A stretch of DNA of 64,000 bases from the NCBI RefSeq assembly GCF_002009175.1, contig NZ_CP018047.1, positions 1-64,000 on the forward strand, in the 5' to 3' direction. Below the pieces are notes generated by a model. The model did no database searches. It was not told the origin of the DNA and saw only the letters and a program-made list of their open reading frames with translations. Positions 1 to 8,296 of this stretch are shown here, one piece after another (the stretch's first letter is position 1; each line of letters opens with the position of its first letter). Source of the DNA: Streptomyces niveus. GTDB taxonomy: Bacteria; Actinomycetota; Actinomycetes; Streptomycetales; Streptomycetaceae. Made by a program: the position numbers and the translations under genes.

Positions 1-285
1 CGCGCCTGGGCCCACCGGTTCGACATGCCACCGCTGGAAGGCCCGGAGAAGGCCCTCGACTGGGGCGAGCGCTCGCGCCACCAGCTGGTCACCACCGCCC
101 ACACCCGCCTCGTCATCGAAGGCACCTGGGACGAGACACGCTGGGCTGCCCTCGAAGACCGGGCACGGTCGCTCACCCGCGCGGGCTGGTGGATCGACCA
201 GCGCGACGCGGACGGCTCCGACCTGCCCGAACTCCTTGACGCCGCCACCGAGAACGACCGCGGCAGCGAGAACCCCTTCCGGTAA
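1..285 (+). CDS. 3' end of a hypothetical protein, cut by the window start
   Basis: The frame is open from the first base and closes with TAA at 283-285, so this is the C-terminal 94 residues of a gene that starts upstream. The visible part is charged and Trp-rich (residues such as WDETRWAALEDRARSLTRAGWWIDQ) and looks globular. I do not recognise a family. It precedes the coupled gene run that starts at 392 and probably belongs to the same plus-strand operon-like block. An internal ATG at 25 could be taken as a start, but the coding frame clearly continues to the left of it. Confidence 0.6.
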   Translation, partial: RAWAHRFDMPPLEGPEKALDWGERSRHQLVTTAHTRLVIEGTWDETRWAALEDRARSLTRAGWWIDQRDADGSDLPELLDAATENDRGSENPFR

Positions 286-391
286 ACGGAACCGCTTATA
301 GCGGCAACTGCCCGGTTGGCCAAACCGGCACTTGTCCGGACCATTGATCCTCCCACCGCCACCCGCACCGTCAGTGGAAGGACCCGCTCCT

Positions 392-829
392 TTGACCGAT
401 CCACAGCATCCGCTGAAGATCCCCGCCGCCTGGGCGCCCGTGCCCGATCACCTCACCCCGCAACGGGACATCACCCACGCCCATTTCCGGCCCGGCGAGC
501 AGGTCGTGATCCTCCAGGGCGTTGCCGGCGGGGAGCTGTGGGGCGCCTCGATGCGGGTGGTCACCCCGTCGTGGCACACCCCGACCGACGAGAACGGGTG
601 GCGGCTGCGCGACCCCGACGGCGGTGAGCGCAGCTACGTCACCGCCCACCCCCGCTACCTCGTTCACCTGAACCGTCGCTGCCCCGACTGCCTGATCCAC
701 CTGCGCGCCATGGAGGACTCCCTGCTGCCGAAGTTCACCGGCAACACCGGGGTGGTGAACTGCGGCTGGTATGAGATCACCGCGCTCAACCACATGATCC
801 ACATCGGCGACGGCAGGCAGAGCCGGTGA
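392..829 (+). CDS. Hypothetical protein with a CxxC pair
   Basis: A 145-residue protein if translation starts at TTG 392, which has a GGAAGGA ribosome site at 376-382. A TTG at 332 is also in frame but lacks such a site. TTG starts followed by ACC or CCC recur in this block. The protein has a CPDC motif, and its RSYVTAHPRYLVHLN segment suggests a compact beta-rich domain, possibly metal binding. Its stop overlaps the next GTG start (GTGA at 826-829), so the two are translationally coupled. No family recognised. Confidence 0.55.
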   Translation: MTDPQHPLKIPAAWAPVPDHLTPQRDITHAHFRPGEQVVILQGVAGGELWGASMRVVTPSWHTPTDENGWRLRDPDGGERSYVTAHPRYLVHLNRRCPDCLIHLRAMEDSLLPKFTGNTGVVNCGWYEITALNHMIHIGDGRQSR

Positions 830-1610
830 CCCTCCCTCCTTATCCACCGGGCCGCGAAGCGCTTCTGGATCACGTGCGCGCCGCCGCGACCGTGTCGGCC
901 CAACAGGGCGGGAACTGGCCCCGTCTGCTGGCCGACCGCCTCGGTGACATCACAGCCACGTGGCAGGAGTCCGCCGAAGTCTGTACCGACATCGCCTGGC
1001 GGGCCCGTACCGCGGGAAAGGGCGCACTGCCGCTCCTGGGCACCGGGCACCTGCCCCATGCCGACGCCCCGGTTGTCGCGCGTGCGCTGCGGCACATCCA
1101 ACTCACCGCGCTGCGCTACGACTTCCGGTGCCGCCGGATCGAAGCGCTCCTGGACACGCTCCCCGCCCGGACCAGGGACGAACTCGACTGCTACACCCGG
1201 GCGCTGTGGGCGTTCGCCCTGCTCGGCCAGTCCCGCACCGGCGGGTACCCGCTAATGGAACAGGTCCTCGACGAAGCCGGCCCTCACGCCAAGACCGTGC
1301 ATGTCCTGCTGCACGGACTGTGGCTCGGGCACGGACTGCCCGGCCGGGAAGAAGCGATGCTCCGCCTGGTGGACATGCCAGTGCTGGCCGGCGATCCGAT
1401 CGCCCGGTTCCGCGCCGCCGCTGCCCACCGGCGACAGGGGAACTACCGGCCGGCGCTCAAGGCGATCGAGACGCCCTCGACCTCCTCCCACCCGAACAGA
1501 CCGACGTACGCGCCGACTTCATCCGTGAACGATGCCTGATCACCGCCGCGGACGACATCCGGCGCCTGTACGGCACCCCGGGCGAGCAGGGTGAAGGGAG
1601 CCTCCGGTGA
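826..1610 (+). pseudogene. Hypothetical TPR-like protein interrupted by a -1 frameshift
   Basis: The frame from GTG 826 runs about 215 codons of good high-GC3 coding sequence to about 1470, then degenerates into a Ser/Thr/Pro-rich tail ending at 1539. The -1 frame from 1470 (GAC GCC CTC GAC) continues with a convincing helical segment (ALDLLPPEQTDVRADFIRER) to a TGA at 1608-1610. That TGA overlaps the next start, GTG 1607. This coupled overlap argues that the original stop was at 1610 and that one base is missing near 1468-1470. The helical repeats resemble TPR units. It may be a real pseudogene, a sequencing error or a slip site. Confidence 0.55.
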
Positions 1611-2506
1611 TTCCTTACGTTCATGAGCGGGGCATCTCCTCGGTCGAAGCGCTGGCGGAGGCGCTGGGGCGCCCGGTCAGTGATCAGGAGGGCCTGACGA
1701 CCGACCATACGGTGGTCGCCCACTGGCCCGGTCTGGACTACTACACGCAGGATGATCTGGAGAGGATCTGGACGTCCGTCGAATGGGCTGGTCACCTGCA
1801 CGACCCGCTGGCGGAATTCCCTTCCGCCGTCAGCGCTTCCGGGGACCGGCGGGCGGTCTTCCACGCCCACGTGGTTCTGCACCCGGGCGACCGGATCCTC
1901 ACCGTCCCCGAGTGGTCGGAGACGGCGCACCGGCTCGCCCGCGCCGCTGGAATCGCCGACCCGGGCGACGACGTGGGATGCCGGTGGATCGCCGTCCAGG
2001 CACAGCCCTGCCGCCTCGATCTGATCGCCAACCTGATCCGCCAGGACGGCATGTGGCAGCCGCTGGACCAGGTCAACCAGCGGATCACGGCAGAGGCACG
2101 CCGCATCGAGCACGAACTTGACCTTCACGTCCCCTACGACGCCCGGCCCGCATCGCCCAACTCCAGGCGCGGTCCCGCCGATCCCGTGCTGCCGGACACG
2201 GTCAGCGTCTCCGCGCAGATCGGCCGACTGCTCGGACAGATCACCGAGGAGACCACCGGCCCGCTGGCAACCGTGCGCGGACTGATCGAACACGCCGCCC
2301 ACCGTCTCGGCTCCCTCCCCGACAGCAGCAGCGTCGAGGCCGGGTACCGCCTGGAATGGGCCGCCCGCCGCCTGTTCGCACTCCAGCAGGACCTCGACCA
2401 CATGGCCTCCACTCTGCGCGAACCCGCTCGCCGGACGGGGACCATGCCCGTCAAACCGGCCGAACCGGTACCGGCTCGTGCACCGGCAGCGCATCGCACC
2501 CGCTGA
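1607..2506 (+). CDS. Relaxase-like mobilisation protein, probably without the catalytic HxH
   Basis: 299 residues from a GTG coupled to the preceding frame. The middle (residues about 85-165) follows the pattern of actinobacterial plasmid relaxase/mobilisation proteins: an HAHVVLHPGDR strand, a helix with PEWSETAHRLARAAGI, then GCRWIAVQAQ and LIANLIRQDG. In the active family the strand before VATLVREDG carries the metal-binding His-x-His. Here that place reads CRLDLIAN, so the histidines are gone. The C-terminal 120 residues are helical with a Pro/Ala tail ending HRTR. I infer a relaxase-derived accessory protein rather than a working nuclease. The coupling ATPase at 9113 fits a conjugation context. 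Confidence 0.5.
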   Translation: MIPYVHERGISSVEALAEALGRPVSDQEGLTTDHTVVAHWPGLDYYTQDDLERIWTSVEWAGHLHDPLAEFPSAVSASGDRRAVFHAHVVLHPGDRILTVPEWSETAHRLARAAGIADPGDDVGCRWIAVQAQPCRLDLIANLIRQDGMWQPLDQVNQRITAEARRIEHELDLHVPYDARPASPNSRRGPADPVLPDTVSVSAQIGRLLGQITEETTGPLATVRGLIEHAAHRLGSLPDSSSVEAGYRLEWAARRLFALQQDLDHMASTLREPARRTGTMPVKPAEPVPARAPAAHRTR

Positions 2507-2531
2507 CCCCCCTCAGCCGAAAGGCCCCCGT

Positions 2532-3227
2532 TTGACCCTGTCCAACCGCGTCCTGACTCTGCGGCGTGACCCCCATTCCGGTGAAGTCCTCGCCCGCGGC
2601 GGAGATCCGGAAGCGCACAGCATCCTCCAGCGCACCGACTGGGTGCCCGTGATCCGTATCCACGAGCAGTACCACCGCCTCCCCACCGGTCTCGATACCG
2701 CGGAGGAGACCCGCCTCGCCACGCGTGCTGTCGCCCGGCTGCGCAGCGTGGGCTACCACGTCGACTGCGACGAGGAGTTCGACACCGAACTGCGCGAGCC
2801 GCACCACCTCCCGCTCGGCGCCCAGATCCTGCACCTCGCCGAACAGATCCGCACGGCCACCACCACCGACGAAGCCGCGACCGTCCTCACGGAACTGACA
2901 GCCGCCCACGACGGTGTCCTCACCGCCCTGGACGACGTGCTCGGCGCCACGGCGGAGTTCTGCGACGGGCTCGGTGAGCCGCCGGACCCGCACGTCGCCC
3001 GGCGGCTGCGCTACCTCGCCGAGGAGTACCTGCAGATCATCCGCACCGACCTCTCCCACACCCGCGACGCCCTGGCGGACCGGCACGCCCCGCATCCCGG
3101 CCGCCGCACCTGCACCAACGAGGTCTCCGCCACGGAACGCGAACGCTCCGCCGTCTGCGCCTGCTCGCCCCCGCCACGCGCCCCGGCTGCGCCACCGCCC
3201 GCCGTGAGCGCTGGGCTTCGCCGCTGA
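2532..3227 (+). CDS. Hypothetical protein, two-domain member of a tandem family
   Basis: A start at TTG 2532 with GAAAGG just upstream is preferred over GTG 2478, which lies inside the previous gene. An N-terminal module of about 75 residues (LTLRRDPHSGEVLARGG to YHRLPTGLDTAEETRLATRAVARLRSVGYHVDCDEEFD) is shared with the genes at 4010 and 4678. A helical domain (LAEQIRTATTTDEAATVLTEL and on) follows, then a basic Pro/Ala tail ending in Arg-Arg. No catalytic motif is visible. It is one of four adjacent related genes. Function unknown. Confidence 0.55.
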   Translation: MTLSNRVLTLRRDPHSGEVLARGGDPEAHSILQRTDWVPVIRIHEQYHRLPTGLDTAEETRLATRAVARLRSVGYHVDCDEEFDTELREPHHLPLGAQILHLAEQIRTATTTDEAATVLTELTAAHDGVLTALDDVLGATAEFCDGLGEPPDPHVARRLRYLAEEYLQIIRTDLSHTRDALADRHAPHPGRRTCTNEVSATERERSAVCACSPPPRAPAAPPPAVSAGLRR

Positions 3228-3251
3228 CCTCCACCACTCTTCAAGGACACC

Positions 3252-4013
3252 ATGGACGACCACGACACCTCCGAACACCTCGCCTCCTACGCCGACCTCC
3301 TCGCCGGTGAACTCCCCGGTAGCTGGACCAGTACCTGCCATCCGCCCGAGGACAAGGACGACCTCGCCGAACTCACCGACCGGATCTGGGACCTGGACCT
3401 CGTCGCCGCCTCCCTCGCCACTCATCCGCTGCGGCAGGCCGCTGTCCTGACCCGCACCGACGGCGCCCAACTGGCCGTCCTCGACCGGTACGACGGACAC
3501 AACGGGTTCCTCGTCGCCGCCCTCGCCCCCCGCACACTGCCCGACGAGGCATACCGCGCCGTGCGCGAGCCCGACGGCATCGCCGTGACGGACGACCCCT
3601 TCATCAGCGCGGAACAGGTCGCCTCCGACCTGCTGGTCCGCTACGACACCGCGCTCGCCCAAGTCCGCCATCACGCCATCGGCGGCGTCCAGCCGTCGCA
3701 GCCGGACCGGGTCGTGATGACCTGGCAGCCCGACGGCAGCATCGCGACCGCACCCGTCGCCGATACCGCCGGCGCCGTTTTGGTGGCCAACGGCTTCGTC
3801 CAGGACCAGCAGACCGGTATCTACCGCCTCACCGGCGACGACACCGCCGCGCAGGCCCTTGCCGTGCGTGAGATCGGCCCGCAGCTCGACGCACTGGGCA
3901 TCGGCATCAGCCTCCAGCATCCGGCTGCCCGGACCGCGCCCACCACCGCGCCGGCCGCCACACCGCCGTCCACGGCCGTCACGCCCCGAACTCCGGCCGT
4001 CAGGACACGGTGA
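3252..4013 (+). CDS. Hypothetical protein, distant member of the tandem family
   Basis: 253 residues from ATG 3252 with AAGGA seven bases upstream. The N-terminal 140 residues are unrecognised. The C-terminal part (GAVLVANGFVQDQQTGIYRLTGDDTAAQALAVREIGPQLDALGIGISLQ) is a divergent copy of the module seen at 2532, 4010 and 4678. A Thr/Pro/Ala linker ends RTR. The stop overlaps the next start (GTGA at 4010-4013). No enzyme motif seen. Confidence 0.55.
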   Translation: MDDHDTSEHLASYADLLAGELPGSWTSTCHPPEDKDDLAELTDRIWDLDLVAASLATHPLRQAAVLTRTDGAQLAVLDRYDGHNGFLVAALAPRTLPDEAYRAVREPDGIAVTDDPFISAEQVASDLLVRYDTALAQVRHHAIGGVQPSQPDRVVMTWQPDGSIATAPVADTAGAVLVANGFVQDQQTGIYRLTGDDTAAQALAVREIGPQLDALGIGISLQHPAARTAPTTAPAATPPSTAVTPRTPAVRTR

Positions 4014-4663
4014 AAAACGGAGAGCCCTACTTCTGGGTGCTGGAGTACCTCACCGTCACCAAGGATCCCCGTACGGGGCTCGTCGTGGCCATCGGCGGCA
4101 CCGAGCAGGCTGCGGACACCCTCCAGCGGACCGGCTTCGTCAACCACCCCGGCCCGCGCGGCGACTATCACCGTCTGCCCCACGGCCTGGCCACTGAGGA
4201 GCAGCGTCTGAAGGCCACGGCCGCCTCCCACGTCCTCCTCGCCGCCGGCCACAGCGTCCACCTCGACCCCGCCCTGAACGCCCTGGCCACGCCGGACAGG
4301 GACCGGGAGGCCGCCCTGCGGCATCTCGCCCAGCTCGTCGAACGGGCCTCCGACGCCACCAGCAGCAGGGAGGTCGCCGAGGTCCTCACCGCAGTCGCCG
4401 CTCCCACCATGGGCCTGTTGACGCTGGTGCGGGAAGTCGTCCTGACCGCCTGGACCGCCCTGGCCGCGGATACAGACACCCTGCGCGCGGAACCGGAACC
4501 CGTCGCCCAGCTCGCAGACAGCACCGAGGTGCTGTTGCGCACGGCCCACCGGATCCTCCTCGCCCGCAACCACCTCGCTCGCACCCCGGAGCGGACGGCG
4601 CCCGGCACGACAGCGACGACACCGGTGGAACAGCCCTCCGCGCCCGCCGCCCGCCGCCGCTGA
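4010..4663 (+). CDS. Hypothetical protein, two-domain member of the tandem family
   Basis: 217 residues from GTG 4010, coupled to the gene before. It has the same architecture as the 2532 gene. The module spans residues about 5-90 (LEYLTVTKDPRTGLVVAIGG to YHRLPHGLATEEQRLKATAASHVLLAAGHSVHLDPALN). A four-helix-like domain follows (HLAQLVERASDATSSREVAEVLTAV), then a tail ending in three Arg. The spacing of the module motifs matches 2532 closely, so these are duplicates. Role unknown, perhaps a conjugation or fitness accessory protein of the island. Confidence 0.55.
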   Translation: MKNGEPYFWVLEYLTVTKDPRTGLVVAIGGTEQAADTLQRTGFVNHPGPRGDYHRLPHGLATEEQRLKATAASHVLLAAGHSVHLDPALNALATPDRDREAALRHLAQLVERASDATSSREVAEVLTAVAAPTMGLLTLVREVVLTAWTALAADTDTLRAEPEPVAQLADSTEVLLRTAHRILLARNHLARTPERTAPGTTATTPVEQPSAPAARRR

Positions 4664-4677
4664 ACTGGAGAACCCAC

Positions 4678-5094
4678 ATGGCCAATCTGGCCGACGAGTA
4701 CGGCACCGATGTCGAGATCTACCGCAAGGCCCTGAGCGACACCGTCCACGCCGACACACCCACCGGCGCCCCGGAAACGCTCCTGGCCCTCCTGGACCAA
4801 CTGGGCCTGGAACGGCACACCGTCGAAACCGGCGGCCCCGCCTACATCTGGCACGAAGTCCCCGGCCGCCTCGACGAGGACGCGAAGAAGCAGCTCGCCA
4901 CCCGCGCCGTCCCCGCCCTCCTGATGGCCGGATACATCGTCAACATCCCCGACGACCTCTTCGATCCGGACGCCTTCGCCGAAGCCGCCCGCGACATCAG
5001 GCCCCCCGCACCCGGTCTGCCGGAAACAGCACAACCCGTACCACCCAGCCAGCCGGCCACCGGCGCCACGGCCCACCAGCGCCGTGGCGCCTGA
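4678..5094 (+). CDS. Hypothetical protein, module-only member of the tandem family
   Basis: 138 residues from ATG 4678 with GGAG 6 bases upstream. It contains only the shared module (LLDQLGLERHTVETGGPAYIWHEVPGRLDEDAKKQLATRAVPALLMAGYIVNIPDDLFD) and a Pro-rich tail ending RRGA. The helical half that follows this module in the 2532 and 4010 genes is encoded separately by the next gene, so 4678 plus 5154 looks like a split version of the same protein. Unknown function. Confidence 0.55.
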   Translation: MANLADEYGTDVEIYRKALSDTVHADTPTGAPETLLALLDQLGLERHTVETGGPAYIWHEVPGRLDEDAKKQLATRAVPALLMAGYIVNIPDDLFDPDAFAEAARDIRPPAPGLPETAQPVPPSQPATGATAHQRRGA

Positions 5095-5153
5095 AACCCC
5101 CACGCCGCGAACGGCCCGGCACGACGCACGACCCCCTTGCTCCTGGGAGGACC

Positions 5154-5543
5154 ATGACCTTCACGACCTGCTACCCCGCACGCCTCGCCGACGACATCGC
5201 CGGCCTGCTGGACACCCTCAACGAACACCTCATCCAGGCGACACCACAGGAGGCCGCGCAGATCCTGGCGAAGGTTCTCGACGGTGAAGACGGTGTGCTC
5301 GGCCGGATGACCGGCCTCATGGCCACCGGATCTCACTTCGCCAAAGACCTCTCCATGCGTGACATCCTGCCGCCCGAGATCTGGCTCGCCCTGGGCCGGG
5401 CCGCGAACGAACTCCACGACATCGGCCTCGACATCGACGAGCACACCGACACCATCTCCGCGCTTGCCACACCGCCACCGGACGCGACCGTGACGGTGCC
5501 GAAACCGGCGGTGTCCGCCACAGGCGTCGGACGGCACCGATGA
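5154..5543 (+). CDS. Hypothetical helical protein
   Basis: 129 residues from ATG 5154, preceded by GGGAGGACC. The sequence LADDIAGLLDTLNEHLIQATPQEAAQILAKVLDGEDGVLGRMTGLM parallels the helical second half of the 2532 and 4010 proteins, so this is probably the separated C-terminal half of a 4678-type protein. It ends GRHR. The stop overlaps the ATG of the DUF317 gene (ATGA, 5540-5543), indicating coupled translation. No motif of known activity. Confidence 0.55.
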   Translation: MTFTTCYPARLADDIAGLLDTLNEHLIQATPQEAAQILAKVLDGEDGVLGRMTGLMATGSHFAKDLSMRDILPPEIWLALGRAANELHDIGLDIDEHTDTISALATPPPDATVTVPKPAVSATGVGRHR

Positions 5544-6352
5544 CCAAGGCGAAGAAAAAGAACCAGTGGGCCGGCTGGGGGCCGGGCGAGCACCCTGAGC
5601 AGCACTACCTCGTAACCCCCCGCCACCTCGCGGGCGGCGGCGACCTGCGGCACGTCACCGAGTACCTGCGCGCCTCCGGCTGGAAGGACCAGTCCAAGAC
5701 CGGCGGTCCGCTGGTGTTCGACAGTCCCGACCGCAGTATCCGCGTCGGCTACGACCCCTTCGTCCAGCCCGGCGGGTGGACCATCTCCGCCAAGCCCACA
5801 CCCCGACAGGAGGCTTGGGTCGCGACGTTCGGCCCACGCCTTCCCGTGGAGATCGTCGCCGGGTTCACCGACGCCCTCGCCCAGCCCCGCTCGGCGCACG
5901 CCCCCAACGTGTGGGAACCCCTGCATCAGCAGGGTTGGCGCAGTGAACGCGCCCCGCACGTGCGGGCGTCGAGCCCCGACGGCACCGCCTTCCTGCAGTT
6001 CCACCAGACCGGCCCGGGCCAGGCGATGTGGTGGGCCCGCGCCGCCAACGAGCACGGCATCGCGTGGCACGCCACCTTCACCCCCACCACCCCGATGCAC
6101 CTCATCGCCGCGTTCAACACCGCGCTCGCCCACCCGGACCCGGTCATGCGACCCCGCGGCCACGTACCGCCCAGCCGGCACACCCGCACCCGGTCCATGT
6201 CCGTCCAGCCCTTCCAGCTCCGCGCATGGCAGCAGACCCGCATCACCGCCGCCCGCGCAGCCACGTGGGCCCTCAACACCACCACCCGCCGCCCCGCCAC
6301 CACACCCGCCGGACCACGCCAGACCTCCGGCGGCTCGTACGCGCGACGCTGA
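5540..6352 (+). CDS. DUF317 domain protein 1
   Basis: 270 residues. Two DUF317-type repeats are visible. The first is about residues 18-115, with TPRHLAGGG, the SPDRSIRVGYDP strand and WVATFGPRLPVEIVAGFTDAL. The second is about 120-200, with WEPLHQQGWR, SSPDGTAFLQF and WHATFTPTTPMHLIAAFNTAL. DUF317 proteins are common in Streptomyces plasmids and islands and have no established function. The Arg-rich tail ends ARR. It is coupled to the gene before and is one of four full copies in the window. Confidence 0.75.
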   Translation: MTKAKKKNQWAGWGPGEHPEQHYLVTPRHLAGGGDLRHVTEYLRASGWKDQSKTGGPLVFDSPDRSIRVGYDPFVQPGGWTISAKPTPRQEAWVATFGPRLPVEIVAGFTDALAQPRSAHAPNVWEPLHQQGWRSERAPHVRASSPDGTAFLQFHQTGPGQAMWWARAANEHGIAWHATFTPTTPMHLIAAFNTALAHPDPVMRPRGHVPPSRHTRTRSMSVQPFQLRAWQQTRITAARAATWALNTTTRRPATTPAGPRQTSGGSYARR

Positions 6353-6386
6353 CCGACCCCATCTCCTCTATGTATCAAGGACGTTG

Positions 6387-6749
6387 ATGCCCGCCCCCAC
6401 GGCACCCAGTGCACCCACAGCGGAACAGATACAGCAGGCGAGCCGGATCCTGGCTGGCCTCGTCACCCACCTCCGCGAGGAGCCCCCGCTCCCCGGCGTG
6501 GTTCCACTGCTTGCCCCGCTTCTCGACGAGAACACCGGCGTGCCCATGCTGCTCGGCGACGTCCTGCGCGCCGCCGCACGGATCGTCAGCCGGCAGGCGG
6601 CCGTGCCGTGGACCGACGAGACACGCGACATCGTCAGCACACTCCGCGAAGCCGCCCAGGAGATCACCGACTGGCACATCCTGCACGGGGACAAACAGCG
6701 CCTGAGCAACCAATCCCCGCAAGCCCCAAGCACGTTGACGGCACAATGA
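6387..6749 (+). CDS. Small hypothetical helical protein
   Basis: 120 residues from ATG 6387, with AAGGA at about 6378-6382. Upstream in-frame starts lie inside the DUF317 gene in another frame and are unlikely. The body is helical (AEQIQQASRILAGLVTHLREE and VLRAAARIVSRQAAVPWTDETRDIVSTLREAAQEITDW). It resembles the helical domains of the tandem family in length and spacing only. Its TGA overlaps the ATG of the next DUF317 gene (6746-6749). Confidence 0.55.
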   Translation: MPAPTAPSAPTAEQIQQASRILAGLVTHLREEPPLPGVVPLLAPLLDENTGVPMLLGDVLRAAARIVSRQAAVPWTDETRDIVSTLREAAQEITDWHILHGDKQRLSNQSPQAPSTLTAQ

Positions 6750-7567
6750 GCCACCCGTACATCTCCACCCGGGCCGACGGCCCGGAGCACACCATCTGGT
6801 TCGAGACCCGGCCCCGCCATCTCGCCGGGGGCGGCGATCCCCGGCACATCACCCAGGCACTGCGGGCCGCCGGATGGAAGAACCATTCCGACCCGGACTA
6901 TCCCCACGTCGTCCTCGCCAGCCCCGACCACCGGCACACCGTGGTCCTGGAACCCGAGACGAGTTCGTACACGGCGTGGTGGCGGATCCAGGCCCATGGC
7001 GATCACGACCACTGGTACACGACGTTCGGCGGCAACACACCCGTGGAGATCCTCGCCGGCCTCACCGACGCCCTCCTCAAGCCGGTCCCCAAGACGGCGC
7101 CGGACATCTGGGCCCCGCTCACACAGGCGGGCTGGACCTACGAACGCGACGAGCACCGCAACGAAAGCGCCCGCCACCCCGACAACATCCTCAGCCTCCG
7201 CCGCCGAGCCGTCGAACCCGGTGAAGACTTCTCCTGGACCGCTGAAGCCACTCTGCCCACCGGTCTCGGCGGACACAAGCGGATCTGGCACGCCTACTTC
7301 AACGACCGTATGCCACCCCATCTCATCGCCGCGTTCACCCACGCACTGGCCCGCGACGAACCGGTCCAGCGCCGCCACTACGACGTCCCGCACTCCCACC
7401 TCGTCACCCAGGAACGCGGCCCGCGCGGTGAGCGACTCGCCCACGCACACGAGGCCCGGCTGAAGACCGTACGCGCCACCGCACGCAAGACCCGCCGGAC
7501 CGCGCTCGCCGCGCAGAAACCGTCGGCCCCGTCCACGGCCCCCGCAGCGCCGGCCCGCAGCCGCTGA
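6746..7567 (+). CDS. DUF317 domain protein 2
   Basis: 273 residues from ATG 6746, coupled to the previous stop. The first repeat has RPRHLAGGGDPRHITQALRAAGWK, SPDHRHTVVLEP and WYTTFGGNTPVEILAGLTDAL. The second has WAPLTQAGWTYERDE and WHAYFNDRMPPHLIAAFTHAL. Repeat layout and motifs match the 5540 and 8293 copies, so these are paralogues. The basic tail ends RSR and the gene closes with the shared CGCTGAC end motif. Function unknown. Confidence 0.75.
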   Translation: MSHPYISTRADGPEHTIWFETRPRHLAGGGDPRHITQALRAAGWKNHSDPDYPHVVLASPDHRHTVVLEPETSSYTAWWRIQAHGDHDHWYTTFGGNTPVEILAGLTDALLKPVPKTAPDIWAPLTQAGWTYERDEHRNESARHPDNILSLRRRAVEPGEDFSWTAEATLPTGLGGHKRIWHAYFNDRMPPHLIAAFTHALARDEPVQRRHYDVPHSHLVTQERGPRGERLAHAHEARLKTVRATARKTRRTALAAQKPSAPSTAPAAPARSR

Positions 7568-7684
7568 CACACCCGCCGCCGCACCGGTGAACTCACCCCG
7601 GCCGGCTCCCCTGCCCTGCCAGGAAAGCCCGGTTCCCCGTCCGATCCGGCCTCCCCTCCCGCGCGATCCTTCTGTGAGCCGCCC

Positions 7685-8296
7685 TTGACCCCTTCCCCTC
7701 CGCCCCCGAACCCGCCCTCGAACGAGGCGCACCAGCTTTACCTGCGGCAACTGGGCACGTATCTGCGGGAAAGCAAGCAAATCCTCGACGCGTGGGACGC
7801 CTACTCCGACGAACACTGCGACCCGGAGACGTTCGAGCCCTTCGACGAGGCCGCGTACGGCATCCGCCAGCGGCGGCGTGACACAGACACCCTGAACGCC
7901 TTCGGCCGCGTCTACTTCCACGCCGACGTACTGGTGGACACCGCCGAACACCAGCTCGCCCGCCTGCCCGCTTCCTCCGCCGCGCGGGCCCGCGCGTGGC
8001 AGATCGTCGAACTCCGCACCAGCACGCAGAAGTTGTACGAGCTGCACCGCCAGTGGCTCGACCTGCGCGGCAACCTCCCCACGGATGCAGTGCCCGGCAC
8101 CGCCGCGTACGACGAGCCGCTCGCCGAAAGCCGCGCGGACGCCTGGCATCACCTCGACCAGTGGGGCATCCACGGCCAGGCACTCATCGACATCAACACC
8201 CAGGCCCAGAAGCAAGCCCGGCGCCCCTCCGACACCCTCGTCAAAACACCGCCCGCTCCGGAGGCCGCCCCCAAGTCACCTGGCTCAAGACGGTGA
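7685..8296 (+). CDS. Hypothetical helical protein
   Basis: 203 residues from TTG 7685 (TTGACC, the start context used repeatedly in this block). The sequence is mostly amphipathic helix (LYLRQLGTYLRESKQILDAWDAYSDEH, ARAWQIVELRTSTQKLYELHRQWL). Its C-terminus, ALIDINTQAQKQAR, is followed by a Pro-rich tail ending SRR. Its stop overlaps the GTG of the third DUF317 gene. I recognise no family; a coiled-coil or helical-bundle partner of the DUF317 protein is possible. Confidence 0.55.
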   Translation: MTPSPPPPNPPSNEAHQLYLRQLGTYLRESKQILDAWDAYSDEHCDPETFEPFDEAAYGIRQRRRDTDTLNAFGRVYFHADVLVDTAEHQLARLPASSAARARAWQIVELRTSTQKLYELHRQWLDLRGNLPTDAVPGTAAYDEPLAESRADAWHHLDQWGIHGQALIDINTQAQKQARRPSDTLVKTPPAPEAAPKSPGSRR

